Of a DNA stretch of 64,000 nucleotides, positions 14,888-24,295 are shown in pieces (the first letter of the stretch is position 1; each line of letters begins with the position of its first letter). The notes under the pieces were generated by a model that ran no database searches, was not told the origin of the DNA, and saw only the letters and a program-made list of their open reading frames with translations. The translations under genes and the position numbers were made by a program. This DNA is from an uncultured Paracoccaceae bacterium (lineage in GTDB: Bacteria > Pseudomonadota > Alphaproteobacteria > Rhodobacterales > Rhodobacteraceae). The stretch lies in assembly GCA_938028765.1 (NCBI GenBank), contig CALIZF010000013.1:1-64000 (forward strand). The letters run 5' to 3'.

Positions 14888-15367
14888 TCAGCGGGCCGGA
14901 ATGTCCACCATGGCCATGTAGGTCGCCTCGGCCGCCACCTGGCCGTCCACCATGGCCTTGCCCTCGAACTTCCAGACCCGCCCGCCGCCGCGAAGGACCG
15001 TGACGTGCAGTTCGAGAAGGTCGCCCGGCACCACCATGCGGCGGAACTTCGCCGCTTCGATGCCCATGAAGTAGGTCTTGGCGTCGCGGTCCGCGAGGTC
15101 CATCGTGATGCCCACCAGCGTGGCCGAGGTCTGCGCCATCGCCTCGATGATCATCACGCCGGGGAATACGGGCCTGCCCGGAAAGTGGCCCTGGAACACC
15201 GCTTCATTGAAGCTGACGGCCTTGACACCGACGCAGGACCTGCCCGGAACGACCGCGCGCACCCGGTCGATCAGCAGGAACGGGTAGCGGTGCGGGATGA
15301 TCCGCTGGATCATTGTCACGTCCGCCTCGGTGATCGCGGCGGCGGCGGTCGGCGCGGCTTCGGTCAT
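14888..15367 (-). CDS. fabZ: 3-hydroxyacyl-ACP dehydratase
   Basis: A 159-residue hot-dog-fold enzyme with the catalytic pair His61 in [11 protein letters not shown] and Glu75 in IIEAMAQ. It dehydrates beta-hydroxyacyl-ACP in fatty acid elongation. I chose the ATG at 15367 (MTEAAPTAA) because AAGGA precedes it at good spacing; 13 more codons upstream are open but poorly conserved. It is the last gene of the envelope block, 71 bp after skp. In many proteobacteria fabZ sits beside lpxD and lpxA; here lpxD is absent in between and convergent mnmA follows. Confidence 0.96.
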   Translation of the reverse strand: MTEAAPTAAAAITEADVTMIQRIIPHRYPFLLIDRVRAVVPGRSCVGVKAVSFNEAVFQGHFPGRPVFPGVMIIEAMAQTSATLVGITMDLADRDAKTYFMGIEAAKFRRMVVPGDLLELHVTVLRGGGRVWKFEGKAMVDGQVAAEATYMAMVDIPAR

Positions 15368-15438
15368 CGGGCAGTCCTTCCGGGCGTGGTCGCGTCCTGC
15401 TAGCAACTCGCGCGCAGGGTGACAAGCAAGGCCGCGCC

Positions 15439-15981
15439 TCAGGGCGCGCCGGTGCCAAGCGTGGCGTCGAGGCGCGCGATTGCGGCATCGGTGATGTCGA
15501 TCCGGTCGAAGGCGAGGACGATCGCCTGGTCCGACAGGATGGCGACGGCGCCCGCGTCGCGCGCGATCTCGCCCAGGACCGGCCCCGCGGCCTCGATGAA
15601 GCGCTGCCTTTCCGCGTCGCGACGGCGGGCGATGTCGCGCGCCTTCGCCTCCTGCATGCGGCGCACCTCCTGCACGCGGGCGTCGAAGGCATCCGCAAGG
15701 GCGCGAAAGGCCGCGGGTTCCAGCGCAGCGCGCCGGTCGGTCAGCGCGCGTTCCTCGGCCGCCAGTTCCTCTTCCAGCCGCCGGTTCTCGGCGGCCAGCG
15801 CCGCCTCGGCCGCGGCGATCTCGGCCTGCACCCGCCGACCGAAGGCCGAGCCGGAGAACACCCGTTCCTCGTCCAGCGTCAGGATCGGCGACTGGGGGAC
15901 GGCCGGCGCGCGCTGTGTCTCCTGTGCCGCCGCGGCCGCGGCGGCTATCGCCGCGACAAGGGCAAGCACCGCCGGACGCAT
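15439..15981 (-). CDS. skp: OmpH/Skp-family periplasmic chaperone
   Basis: A 180-residue protein with a signal peptide ([15 protein letters not shown], cleavage near AQE) and a long charged coiled-coil (about residues 50-135, rich in E, A and R), the hallmark of Skp tentacles. It ends with an ATLGTGAP tail. Skp holds unfolded outer membrane proteins in the periplasm for BamA. The start codon shares one base with the bamA stop (TGATG), so production is coupled to BamA. Confidence 0.9.
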   Translation of the reverse strand: MRPAVLALVAAIAAAAAAAQETQRAPAVPQSPILTLDEERVFSGSAFGRRVQAEIAAAEAALAAENRRLEEELAAEERALTDRRAALEPAAFRALADAFDARVQEVRRMQEAKARDIARRRDAERQRFIEAAGPVLGEIARDAGAVAILSDQAIVLAFDRIDITDAAIARLDATLGTGAP

Positions 15982-18353
15982 CAGAAGCGGGTCGAGATCG
16001 TCAGGTCGAAGGTCTGCTCGCGATCATAGGTTTCCTTCAGGACCGCGCGCGAGAAGTTGAACCGCAGCGGCCCGATCGGCGTAGTCCAGAAGATCGAGAA
16101 GCCGACCGCCGAGCGCAGGCGGAAGCTGTCGTCGATGGCGCCGCCGTCGGTGTCGGTCAGGCTCCAGACCGATCCGAAGTCGGCGAAGACGCCGCCGGTG
16201 ATCCCGTACTCCGTGGGTAGGCCAAGCGGAAACTGCGCTTCGAACCGCGCCACCGCGAAGAGGTTGCCCCCTAGGGGATCCTGTTTCGTGAAGGCCGCCC
16301 GCGTCTCGCGCGGGCCGATGCCCCAGGGCTCGAACCCGCGGATCTTGCCGCCGAGGTTCCAGCGCTCGGTCACCCGCAGCTGCGTGCCGCCGAAGGGCGA
16401 GAGGATGCCCCCCTCGAGCTCGGCGCGCAGTGTCACCTCGTCGCTGAGCACCTGCGTCTGCCCGGCCAGCCTCGCCTGCGTGCGCAGGTATTGCAGGCCG
16501 CCGCCCAGACCCGCGATGTCCTGCGACAACTCGAAGGTCAGGATGTCGCGCTGCGCAAGGCCGCCGCGGCGGTTGTCCCAGGTATAAGTATAGCCAAGCG
16601 CGGAATCGCCCGGCGTGCCCTGCGCCTGTTCCCGCACCAGGACGGGCGAGGATGCCACGGGATCGACGTTGAAGACCGCCGCGTTCTGGAACGTGTAGCG
16701 CAGGCCGAGGCGCCCGTTCTCGCTGACCGGAAACTCGATCGCGGGCGAGACGTTGAAGATCCGCGTGTCGAACGTGGCGAAGTTCGCCCGCGTGCCGAGG
16801 TAGCTCGCGTTCAACGAGAACCGCAGGTCGCGGCCCAGCAGGGCCGGCTCGACGAAGCTGAAGGACGATCCGGTGTCGTCCTGCCCGATCGCGAGGTTGA
16901 GCCGCAGCGCCTGCCCGCGGCCGAGGAAGTTCTGTTCGCTCAGCGCGACGAGGAAGCCAAGGCCGGTCGCCGCGCCGTAGCTCGCGCCGAAGGACAGCGA
17001 ACCCGTGGGCTGTTCCTCGACCTCGGTCTTGACGATCACCCGGTCGGGGGCGGTGCCGGGGCGCGTATCGACGCTGGCGCGTGCGAAGAAGCCGAGCGCG
17101 CGAATCCGTTCGGCGGCGGCGCGGATTTCGCGCGGGTTGAACGGGTCGCCCTCGACGGTGCGGAACTGCCGCCGGATGACCTGATCCAGCGTCGTCGCAT
17201 TGCCTTCGATGTCGATGCGCTCGACGAAGACCCGCGGGCCGCGGACCAGCGCGAACACGATGTCGAGCGTCCCGTCGGCCGGGTTGCGCGTCACGCGCGG
17301 ATCGACGCGCAGGAAGTTGATCCCCTGCCGCTCGGCATAGGTCTCCATCCGCGCGATGGTATTGTCCACCTCGGTCGGGGTGTAGGTGCTGCCCGTGCGG
17401 ATGCGCAGCAGCGGCTGGAAAGCGGCAACCTCGGCCTCGGGCACTTCGCTGACGACCGACAGGCGGCCGAAGCGGTACTGCTGCCCCTCGCGCACCGTGA
17501 AGGTGACGAAGAATCCGTCGCGTTCGGGCAGCAGTTCCGCCGTGGCCCCGGTCACCTGGAAGTCGATGAACCCGCGCGACAGGTAGAAGTCGCGCAGCAG
17601 CTGCTTGTCGGTCTCGATCCGCTCGGCCGCGAAGGTGTCGGATGTCAGGATCGCGCGCAGAAGGCCTGCCTGCCGGGTTTCCAGCACCTGCCGCAGCCGG
17701 CGGTCGGAAAAGGCCCGGTTGCCGACGAAGGACAGGCGTTCCACCTCGGTCACGCGGCCTTCGGCGATCTCGAACACCAGATCGACGCGGTTGCCGTCGC
17801 GCGGGATGACCTTGGGCGTCACGCGCGCGGCAAGGCGCCCGCGACCGGCATAGGCCTCGGCGATGATGGCGGCGTCGGCCTCGGCCTGTCCGGGCGAGAA
17901 CACCCGGCGGCTCTGCGAGCCGATCAGCGGGCGAAGCTGTTCGGTCTGGACCAGACGGTTGCCCTCGAAGCTGACGATGTTGATCGTCGGCCGCTCGCGC
18001 ACGCGGATCACCAGCGTGCCGCCGCGCGGGATCAGCTCTACCTCCTCGAAGAGGCCCGAGGCGACGATGCGCTGCGTGGCATCGTTCAGGTCGGCCGCCG
18101 AAACCGTCTGGCCCCGGCCGATTCCGGCAAAGGTGACGATGGTGCGCGGCTCGATCCGGTCGTTGCCCTCGACCACGACCGACCCGAAGCGGAAGTCCTG
18201 CGCCTGCGCGCCGCCGGGCGCGACGATGGCCATGCCGACGAGCACGAGCGCCGGCAGGATCGACCTGATCGCCGGAAGGCCGCCACCCCTTGCCGACGGG
18301 CTTCTGCCGTCCGGCTTGCGTCTGCTGACCGCCTCGCTCCTGTCGCACGGCAT
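15981..18353 (-). CDS. bamA: Outer membrane protein assembly factor BamA
   Basis: A 790-residue Omp85 protein. It has a signal peptide ending near GGAQAQ, five POTRA domains (starting [14 protein letters not shown], with repeats such as [11 protein letters not shown] and IDIEGNATT), and a C-terminal 16-stranded barrel containing the lid-loop motif region around [12 protein letters not shown] and ending in ISTRF, with the terminal aromatic residue needed for barrel insertion. It folds and inserts outer membrane beta-barrels. skp and fabZ follow directly. A consensus-like promoter lies just upstream (18389-18417), so bamA can be expressed apart from rseP. Confidence 0.97.
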   Translation of the reverse strand: MPCDRSEAVSRRKPDGRSPSARGGGLPAIRSILPALVLVGMAIVAPGGAQAQDFRFGSVVVEGNDRIEPRTIVTFAGIGRGQTVSAADLNDATQRIVASGLFEEVELIPRGGTLVIRVRERPTINIVSFEGNRLVQTEQLRPLIGSQSRRVFSPGQAEADAAIIAEAYAGRGRLAARVTPKVIPRDGNRVDLVFEIAEGRVTEVERLSFVGNRAFSDRRLRQVLETRQAGLLRAILTSDTFAAERIETDKQLLRDFYLSRGFIDFQVTGATAELLPERDGFFVTFTVREGQQYRFGRLSVVSEVPEAEVAAFQPLLRIRTGSTYTPTEVDNTIARMETYAERQGINFLRVDPRVTRNPADGTLDIVFALVRGPRVFVERIDIEGNATTLDQVIRRQFRTVEGDPFNPREIRAAAERIRALGFFARASVDTRPGTAPDRVIVKTEVEEQPTGSLSFGASYGAATGLGFLVALSEQNFLGRGQALRLNLAIGQDDTGSSFSFVEPALLGRDLRFSLNASYLGTRANFATFDTRIFNVSPAIEFPVSENGRLGLRYTFQNAAVFNVDPVASSPVLVREQAQGTPGDSALGYTYTWDNRRGGLAQRDILTFELSQDIAGLGGGLQYLRTQARLAGQTQVLSDEVTLRAELEGGILSPFGGTQLRVTERWNLGGKIRGFEPWGIGPRETRAAFTKQDPLGGNLFAVARFEAQFPLGLPTEYGITGGVFADFGSVWSLTDTDGGAIDDSFRLRSAVGFSIFWTTPIGPLRFNFSRAVLKETYDREQTFDLTISTRF

Positions 18354-18388
18354 AAACCAGTCCCCCCGTTCGGCAGCGGCATGTCCGC

Positions 18389-18417
18389 TGCGTAACGGAC
18401 GAGGGTGGCCTTGTCAA
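18389..18417 (-). promoter_or_regulatory. Sigma-70-type promoter for bamA
   Basis: On the minus strand a perfect TTGACA (18417-18412) is followed after 17 bp by TACGCA (18394-18389). Transcription would begin near 18382, leaving a leader of about 30 bases before the bamA ATG at 18353. Confidence 0.55.
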
Positions 18418-18483
18418 AAGGCGAAGGCGCGGCCCTTTACGGCGCCGCGCCCGTCTGTTGCCGCCTCGGCCCGCCCCTGTGCG

Positions 18484-18621
18484 TCAGAGCCCGATCAGCA
18501 CCGAGCCGAGGAACGCGCCCGCCAGCAGGCCCACGACGACCGTGCCGAGCGTGAACAGCCAGTCGCCGTTCAGCCGCAGGATCAGCGACAGCCCGCGGTA
18601 TCCGCTCTGGATCGTCTGCAT
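18484..18621 (-). CDS. Small membrane protein between rseP and bamA, 45 residues
   Basis: A 45-residue ORF starting MQTIQSGYRGLSLILRLNG, followed by one hydrophobic helix (residues about 22-45, with WLFTLGTVVVGLLAGAFLG). The ATG at 18621 has a strong GGAGG seven bases upstream. It sits 97 bp after rseP and 130 bp before bamA on the same strand. Its placement between two envelope quality-control genes and its good ribosome binding site argue for a real product. I recall similar unnamed small proteins at this place in related genomes but cannot confirm that here. No function is known to me. Confidence 0.65.
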   Translation of the reverse strand: MQTIQSGYRGLSLILRLNGDWLFTLGTVVVGLLAGAFLGSVLIGL

Positions 18622-18705
18622 GGCAGCCTCCGTTGACACACGCGTGGGAATGCCTGCGGAATGTGGCGCAAGTTTGACGCGACCCTGGAAAGTCAGGGCG
18701 TCAGG

Positions 18706-18736
18706 GCCGGCAGAAGATTCAGTGCCGGCAGAAGAT
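18706..18736. repeat. 13-bp direct repeat around the rseP stop
   Basis: GCCGGCAGAAGAT occurs at 18706-18718 and again at 18724-18736, an 18-bp period. The second copy encodes the last RseP residues (IIFCR) and the first lies just past the stop, as from a small tandem duplication. Confidence 0.6.
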
Positions 18737-20062
18737 GATGTCGTTGCCGAGCGCGAAGATCATCAGCGTGCCCAGAAGCGCCAGCCCCGCCGCCATCAGG
18801 ACGCGCAAGGCCCGGTCGCCCGGCGGCCGGCCCGTCGCCGCCTCCCACGCGTGGAAGACGAGGTGCCCGCCGTCGAGAATCGGGATCGGGAAGAGGTTCA
18901 GAAGGCCGACGGCGGTGGACAGCATCGCCACGAACCAGATGAAGCTGTCGATCCCCTGCGACGCAGCCGCACCCGAGGTTTCGGCGATCCCGATCGGACC
19001 GCGAAGGTTGCACGCGCTGATCGCACCGGTCAGCATGTGCCACAAGCCGGACAGCGACGTGCGCGCGATCGCCCAGGTCTGTTCGGCGCCCAGAACGATG
19101 GCTTCGACGGGCCCCGGTGTCCGCGCCTCGGGGACGAAGGCGAGGCCCCCGGTCAGCCCGATCAGCCAGCGCGTCTCGAACCCGCCCCCGGGCAGCGGCA
19201 GGTCCACCCGGCGCGGGACCAGCGCGACCTCCAGCATCTCGCCCGCGCGCCAGACCGTCAACAGGACGGGCCTGCCGTCGGATTCGCCGACCGCCGCGCG
19301 GAGTTCGGCGAAGGCGTGGATCGGCCGGCCGTCCACCGCCGTCACCACATCGCCCGCGCGCATCCCGGCATCGAAGGCGGCCGACTGCGGCTGCACCGCA
19401 TCCGCGATCGCGGGGAAGGGATAGGGACCCTCGATCATGGTCCGCACGCCGCCCCGATCGACCGTGTAACGGACGGTCGGCGCGGGCGGGATGTCCTCGA
19501 TCACGGCCGAGAAGTCGGTCAGCGTCGCCACCTCGCGGCCCTCGACCGACAGGATGCGATCGCCCTCGACCAGCGTCTGGGCCGCCGGCAGGGGTTTCGT
19601 TGCGCCCACGACCGGCAGATCGGTGGCGACCCCGCGGACGAGGAAGAAACCTGTGAACACGAGGATCGACAGGGCGAAATTGAACAGCGGCCCGGCGGCC
19701 ACCGTGGCGGCCCGCGCCCACAGCGGCGCACCGGCCATCGTGCGACGCCGTTCGTCTGCCGTCAGCTGCGCCATCAGGCGCGGATCGGCACCGCTCGACG
19801 CCGCATCGGCATCGCCAAGGAACTTGACGTAGCCGCCGAACGGCAGGGCAGCCACCTGCCAGCGCGTGCCGCGGCGGTCCTTCCGCGCGAACAGCACGGG
19901 CCCGAACCCGAGGCTGAACACCTCGGCATGGATTCCGGTCCACCGGCCGACGATGTAATGGCCGTATTCGTGGACGGCGACGATGACCGACAGGGCGACG
20001 ACGAAGGCCAGAACCGTCCAGGCGATGCCGCCGAACGACGGGATCAGTGCGAAAAAATCCAA
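18719..20062 (-). CDS. rseP: Site-2 intramembrane zinc protease RseP
   Basis: A 447-residue inner-membrane protease. The zinc motif HEYGH is in the first helix (His31, Glu32, His35), two periplasmic PDZ-like domains occupy the middle (GDRILSVEGREV, and GDVVTAVDGRPI), and the third zinc ligand is in PILDGGHL near the C-terminus. It cleaves anti-sigma factors or signal peptides in the membrane. The start is probably TTG at 20062: it gives MDFFALIPSFGG at the family's N-terminus, AGAGG lies upstream, and it begins 4 bp after the dxr stop. No in-frame ATG is near. Confidence 0.93.
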   Translation of the reverse strand: MDFFALIPSFGGIAWTVLAFVVALSVIVAVHEYGHYIVGRWTGIHAEVFSLGFGPVLFARKDRRGTRWQVAALPFGGYVKFLGDADAASSGADPRLMAQLTADERRRTMAGAPLWARAATVAAGPLFNFALSILVFTGFFLVRGVATDLPVVGATKPLPAAQTLVEGDRILSVEGREVATLTDFSAVIEDIPPAPTVRYTVDRGGVRTMIEGPYPFPAIADAVQPQSAAFDAGMRAGDVVTAVDGRPIHAFAELRAAVGESDGRPVLLTVWRAGEMLEVALVPRRVDLPLPGGGFETRWLIGLTGGLAFVPEARTPGPVEAIVLGAEQTWAIARTSLSGLWHMLTGAISACNLRGPIGIAETSGAAASQGIDSFIWFVAMLSTAVGLLNLFPIPILDGGHLVFHAWEAATGRPPGDRALRVLMAAGLALLGTLMIFALGNDIIFCRH

Positions 20063-20066
20063 TGCG

Positions 20067-21245
20067 TTACCTCTGCCCTGCCTTCGTGGCGACCGCCTCT
20101 GCCGCGCGCCTGCGGGCGAGATGGTCGATCGCCAGCACGTTCTCAAGGCTCTCGGCGGCGATTTGAAGGCCGGTTTCCGCCGAAAGCCGGTCCAGCACGG
20201 TCTCGACCACCCCCGCCATGTCGAGGAAGCCGATCCGCCGGGCGATGAAGGCGTCCAGCGCCACCTCCTTGGCGGCATTGAACGCCGCCCCCGCAAGGCC
20301 CCGCGTGGCCATCACGGCCCGCGCCAGCCGCAGCGCGGGGAAGCGCACCGGATCGGGCGCCTCGAAGGTCAGCCGGCCGAGCGCGGCGAGGTCCAGCCGC
20401 TGCACCGGCAGTTCCCGCCGCGCCGGCCAATGCAGCGCATAGCCGATCGCGTGCCGCATGTCGGGCGGTCCGAGGTGCGCCATCAACGCGCCGTCCGAGA
20501 ATCCCACCAGCGCATGGACGATGGACTGCGGGTGCACCACCGCCTCGATCCGCTCGGGCTCGAGGCCGAAGTATTCGCGCGTCTCGATCAGCTCCAGCGC
20601 CTTGTTGAAGAGCGATGCGGAATCGATGCTGATGCGCTGGCCCATCGACCAGTTGGGATGGGCGACCGCCTGTTCCGGGGTGGCCGTCGCCAGCCGCTCG
20701 ATCGGCCAGTCGCGGAACGGCCCGCCCGAGGCGGTGATGATGATCCGTTCCACCGCCGCCGCATCCTCGCCCGCCAGCGCCTGGAACACGGCGGAATGTT
20801 CGCTGTCCACCGGCAGGATCCGCGCCCCTGCGGCCCGCGCCGTCGCCATCAGGAGGGGCCCCGCGCAGACGAGCGATTCCTTGTTCGCCAGCGCCAGCGT
20901 GCCCCCCCGCGCGACGGTCCGCAGGGAGGGGACGAGGCCCGCGGCGCCGACGATCGCGCTCATCGTCCAGTCGGCGGGGCGGTCGGCCGCCTCGGCGATG
21001 GCGGCGGGACCGGCCGCCGCCTCGACCCCCGATCCCGCCAGCGCGGCGCGCAGGTCGTCGAGCCGTGCGGGGTCGGCTGTCACCGCCACCTCGGCCCGCA
21101 GCGCCCGGGCGGCGGCGGCCAGCCCGGCGATGTTGGCCCCGCCGGTCAGGGCGACGACACGGTATTCGCCGGGGGCGCGCGCGATCAGGTCGATCGTGTT
21201 CCCGCCGATCGACCCCGTGGCGCCGAAGATGCTGACCGACCGCAC
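20067..21245 (-). CDS. dxr: 1-deoxy-D-xylulose 5-phosphate reductoisomerase
   Basis: A 392-residue NADPH enzyme catalysing the second step of the MEP isoprenoid pathway. The N-terminal nucleotide-binding loop FGATGSIGGNT, LALANKES, the metal and substrate residues in PVDSEHSA and ITASGGPFR, and MGQRISIDSASLFNK are all present. It starts with GTG four bases after cdsA. Co-transcription with uppS and cdsA joins isoprenoid supply to lipid carriers and phospholipid precursors. Confidence 0.97.
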   Translation of the reverse strand: MRSVSIFGATGSIGGNTIDLIARAPGEYRVVALTGGANIAGLAAAARALRAEVAVTADPARLDDLRAALAGSGVEAAAGPAAIAEAADRPADWTMSAIVGAAGLVPSLRTVARGGTLALANKESLVCAGPLLMATARAAGARILPVDSEHSAVFQALAGEDAAAVERIIITASGGPFRDWPIERLATATPEQAVAHPNWSMGQRISIDSASLFNKALELIETREYFGLEPERIEAVVHPQSIVHALVGFSDGALMAHLGPPDMRHAIGYALHWPARRELPVQRLDLAALGRLTFEAPDPVRFPALRLARAVMATRGLAGAAFNAAKEVALDAFIARRIGFLDMAGVVETVLDRLSAETGLQIAAESLENVLAIDHLARRRAAEAVATKAGQR

Positions 21246-21249
21246 CGCG

Positions 21250-22050
21250 TCAGACCTCGACCGGGGGGAAGGCGATCGCCCGCTCGACCAGAAGGAACAG
21301 GACCGATGCGCCCAGCATCCCGTCGAACCTGTCCATGACGCCGCCGTGTCCGGGGATCAGGCGCGAGGAATCCTTGACTCCCGCCCGGCGCTTGACGGCG
21401 GATTCGGCGACATCGCCGAGCTGCGCGGCCATCGACAGCGCGACCGACACCCCCGCCACCTCGGCCCCCGCGCCTTCGCGGGCGAAGGCCAGCCCGACCG
21501 CGGCCGCGCCGATCCACCCTGCGACCGTGCCGGACCAGGTCTTCTTCGGGCTGACCGCGGGCCAGATCCTCGGCCCGCCGATCAGCCGCCCGGCGAAATA
21601 GCCCGCCACGTCCGTGACGATGACCACCACCGCCAGCCACAGCATCCAGCGCAGGCCCGCCGCCCCGAAGTCGGCGCGCAGATGCCAGAGGCCGAAACCC
21701 GCCACGATCATCAGCGTCGCATAGACGGCAAACAGCAGCCGGTCGGCGGTCAGCACCGACAGACCGATCAAAGCGGGCAGCAGCGCCAGCGGCAGGGCGG
21801 CGCCGGCCGGCAGCAGCGCGACGGCCAGCACCGCCGCGGCGCCAAGTGCCGCCAGCACGAGCGGACGCCGCCCGCTGCCGGGCGACAGCATCGTTGCCAG
21901 TTCCCAGACCATCGCGCCGACCACCGCGACCACGAGCGCAAGGAACCACCACCCGCCCGCCCACAAGGCCGCAAGGCCGAGCCCGGCCATCACGGCGCCC
22001 GACAGCATCCGCGGGGCGAGGTCGGCGAAGCGGCCCGACGGCCCGGTCAC
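21250..22050 (-). CDS. cdsA: Phosphatidate cytidylyltransferase
   Basis: A 266-residue polytopic inner-membrane enzyme that makes CDP-diacylglycerol from CTP and phosphatidate. About eight hydrophobic helices are seen. The CDP-alcohol-type signature SAVKRRAGVKDSSRLIPGHGG and MDRFDGM lie at the C-terminal end, with SPKKTWSGTVAG before it. The start is GTG at 22050 overlapping the uppS stop (GTGA); upstream codons belong to uppS in another frame. Confidence 0.95.
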   Translation of the reverse strand: MTGPSGRFADLAPRMLSGAVMAGLGLAALWAGGWWFLALVVAVVGAMVWELATMLSPGSGRRPLVLAALGAAAVLAVALLPAGAALPLALLPALIGLSVLTADRLLFAVYATLMIVAGFGLWHLRADFGAAGLRWMLWLAVVVIVTDVAGYFAGRLIGGPRIWPAVSPKKTWSGTVAGWIGAAAVGLAFAREGAGAEVAGVSVALSMAAQLGDVAESAVKRRAGVKDSSRLIPGHGGVMDRFDGMLGASVLFLLVERAIAFPPVEV

Positions 22051-22802
22051 TGCGCCGCAACCCCGCCGAAGCGCCGCTCGCGCGTGGCGACGCGGGACAG
22101 GATCGTCGCCAGTTCGTCGGGCGTGAAGTCGGGCCACAGCGTGGGCGTGAACTCGTATTCCGCGTAGGCCGCCTGCCAGAGCAGGAAGTTCGACACCCGC
22201 GATTCGCCCGAGGTGCGGATGACGAGGTCCGGCGCCGGCAGTCCGCAGGTGTCGAGCGCGCCGTCCAGCGCCGCCTCGTCGATGGCCGCGGGATCGATCC
22301 GCCCGTCGGCCGCCGCCTGCGCCAGCCGCCGGGCGGCGCGCGCGATCTCGTTCCGGCCGCCGTAGTTGATCGCCACCGTCAGGTGAAGGCGGGCGTTGCC
22401 GGCCGTCCGCGCCTCGATCCCGTCCATCAGGCGGCGCAGCTTGCCGTCGAGCCGCCCGCGTTCCCCGATGAAGCGCATCCGCACGCCTTCAGCGGACAGC
22501 CGGTCGGCCTCGCGCTCGATGTAGCGCGAGAAGAGGCCCATGAGGCCGATCACCTCTTCGGTCGAGCGTTTCCAGTTCTCGGTCGAGAAGGCATAAAGGG
22601 TCAGGTAGCGGATCCCGAGATCGGGGGCCGCCCGCACGATTTCCTTCACGCGCTCGGCCCCCCGGCGGTGGCCGACAAGACGCGGCCAGCCGCGCGCGGT
22701 CGCCCAACGGCCGTTGCCGTCCATGATGACCGCCACATGCAGGGCCAAGCCGGGTTCCGCCGAGCTGTCTGCCAAATCGTACCCCCGCGCCCTCGCCCCC
22801 AT
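22047..22802 (-). CDS. uppS: Undecaprenyl (polyprenyl) diphosphate synthase
   Basis: A 251-residue cis-prenyltransferase. The catalytic Asp28 is in VIMDGNGRWA, with GHRRG, TLYAFSTENWKR and the C-terminal DLVIRTSGE..SNFLLWQ..YAE motifs. It makes C55 undecaprenyl diphosphate, the lipid carrier for peptidoglycan and O-antigen units. It follows frr by 28 bp, where a GACCGCCC/GGGCGGTC stem (22806-22832) overlaps the frr stop; this has no T run and may only affect mRNA. Confidence 0.97.
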   Translation of the reverse strand: MGARARGYDLADSSAEPGLALHVAVIMDGNGRWATARGWPRLVGHRRGAERVKEIVRAAPDLGIRYLTLYAFSTENWKRSTEEVIGLMGLFSRYIEREADRLSAEGVRMRFIGERGRLDGKLRRLMDGIEARTAGNARLHLTVAINYGGRNEIARAARRLAQAAADGRIDPAAIDEAALDGALDTCGLPAPDLVIRTSGESRVSNFLLWQAAYAEYEFTPTLWPDFTPDELATILSRVATRERRFGGVAAQ

Positions 22803-22830
22803 GCCGACCGCCCCGCAAGGGGCCGGGCGG

Positions 22831-23394
22831 TCAGACCTGCATGATCTCGGCCTGCTTGGCCTCGAGCGCGCGGTCCACCGCCGCGATCGCTTTGTCGGTC
22901 AGCGCCTGCACCTCGTCCGACCACATCTTCTGGTCGTCGTCGGGCATCCCCGCCGCCTTGGCCTTCTTGATCCGGTCCATCCCGTCGCGGCGCACGTTGC
23001 GGATCGCCACGCGGGCGTGTTCGGCATACTGCGCCGCCACCTTGGCCAGTTCGCGCCGGCGCTGCTCGTTCAGTTCGGGAATCGGCAGCATGATGATCGG
23101 TCCGTTGGTCTGCGGGTTGATCCCCAGACCGGATTCGCGGATCGCCTTTTCCACCTTCCCGACCATCGACTTGTCCCAGACGTTGATGGTCACCATCCGC
23201 GGCTCGGGCACGTTGATGGTGCCGAGCTGGCTGATCGGCGTCATCTGGCCGTAGGCTTCGACCATGATCGGTTCCAGCATCGAGGCCGATGCGCGACCGG
23301 TGCGCAGGCTGGCGAATTCCTGCCTGAGCGACGACATCGCCCCCTCCATCCGCCGCTCGAGGTCGTCGAGGTCGATGTCTAGGTCGTCGGGCAT
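22831..23394 (-). CDS. frr: Ribosome recycling factor
   Basis: A 187-residue RRF of standard length with the triple-helix signature: [29 protein letters not shown] and the C-terminal [14 protein letters not shown]. With EF-G it splits the post-termination ribosome. It is cotranscribed with pyrH, 65 bp downstream of it, a pairing conserved in most bacteria. Confidence 0.98.
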   Translation of the reverse strand: MPDDLDIDLDDLERRMEGAMSSLRQEFASLRTGRASASMLEPIMVEAYGQMTPISQLGTINVPEPRMVTINVWDKSMVGKVEKAIRESGLGINPQTNGPIIMLPIPELNEQRRRELAKVAAQYAEHARVAIRNVRRDGMDRIKKAKAAGMPDDDQKMWSDEVQALTDKAIAAVDRALEAKQAEIMQV

Positions 23395-23459
23395 CGGTCC
23401 AGCGTCTCCGGTCGTTGGCTGCGGCCGATGTGCCCCAACGGGGGCTTCGATTCAAGCGG

Positions 23460-24191
23460 TCAGCCGTGGACGCGGGTATAGGTGCCTTCGCCGCGCAGGA
23501 TTCCGCGGAAGCCCCCGGGCTCGTCCAGGCTGAAGACGATGATCGGCAGGTTGTTGTCGCGCGCCAGCGCGATCGCGGTCGCGTCCATCACGCCGAGGTG
23601 CTTTTCCAGCACCTCGTCGTAGGTGATGCGGTCGTAGCGGCGCGCATCGGGGTGGCGCTTGGGGTCCTTGTCGTAGACCCCGTCAACTTTCGTGCCCTTG
23701 AAGATCGCCTCGCAGCCCATCTCGGAGGCGCGCAGCGTCGCCGCCGTGTCGGTGGTGAAGTAGGGGTTGCCGGTGCCGGCCGCAAAGATGCAGACCCGGC
23801 CCTTCTCGAGGTGCCGCACCGCGCGGCGGCGGATGTAGGGCTCGCAGACCTGGTCCATCGGGATCGCGCTGATCACGCGGGTGAACACGCCGAGCGATTC
23901 GAGCATCGACTGCATGGCGAGCGCGTTCATCACCGTCGCCAGCATCCCCATGTAGTCGGCCGTTGTCCGCTCCATCCCCTGGGCCGAGCCCTGAAGCCCG
24001 CGGAAGATGTTGCCGCCCCCGATCACCATGCAGATCTCGACGCCGAGGTCGCGGACCGACTTCACCTCCTCGGCGATCCGGCGGACGGTCGGCGGATGCA
24101 GACCGTAGCCCTGGTCGCCCATCAGCGCCTCGCCCGAGATCTTCAGCATCACGCGCGCGTAGGTCGTGCCGCCCTTGGCCTGTCCGTCCAT
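23460..24191 (-). CDS. pyrH: UMP kinase
   Basis: A 243-residue amino acid kinase-fold enzyme that phosphorylates UMP to [13 protein letters not shown] at the N-terminus, [26 protein letters not shown] and [13 protein letters not shown] are characteristic. It is regulated by GTP (activator) and UTP (inhibitor) in the family. I chose the ATG at 24191 (MDGQAKGG), preceded by AGGGGG, over an ATG 42 bases upstream. It is the first gene of the long envelope unit and is divergent from miaA. Confidence 0.96.
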   Translation of the reverse strand: MDGQAKGGTTYARVMLKISGEALMGDQGYGLHPPTVRRIAEEVKSVRDLGVEICMVIGGGNIFRGLQGSAQGMERTTADYMGMLATVMNALAMQSMLESLGVFTRVISAIPMDQVCEPYIRRRAVRHLEKGRVCIFAAGTGNPYFTTDTAATLRASEMGCEAIFKGTKVDGVYDKDPKRHPDARRYDRITYDEVLEKHLGVMDATAIALARDNNLPIIVFSLDEPGGFRGILRGEGTYTRVHG

Positions 24192-24295
24192 GACCGCCCC
24201 CTGTCCCTGCCGCGCGGGGGCCGCCGCCCGCATCCGGCCTTTGCCTCGGCGGATGAATGTCGGAAAAGCGCAGCCAGTTCAACCGGAGGCGCGGG

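Noticed and set aside
22806-22832. GACCGCCC/GGGCGGTC stem between frr and uppS as a terminator
   Set aside because: No T tract on either strand, and it overlaps the frr stop inside a continuous operon; at most an mRNA structure.
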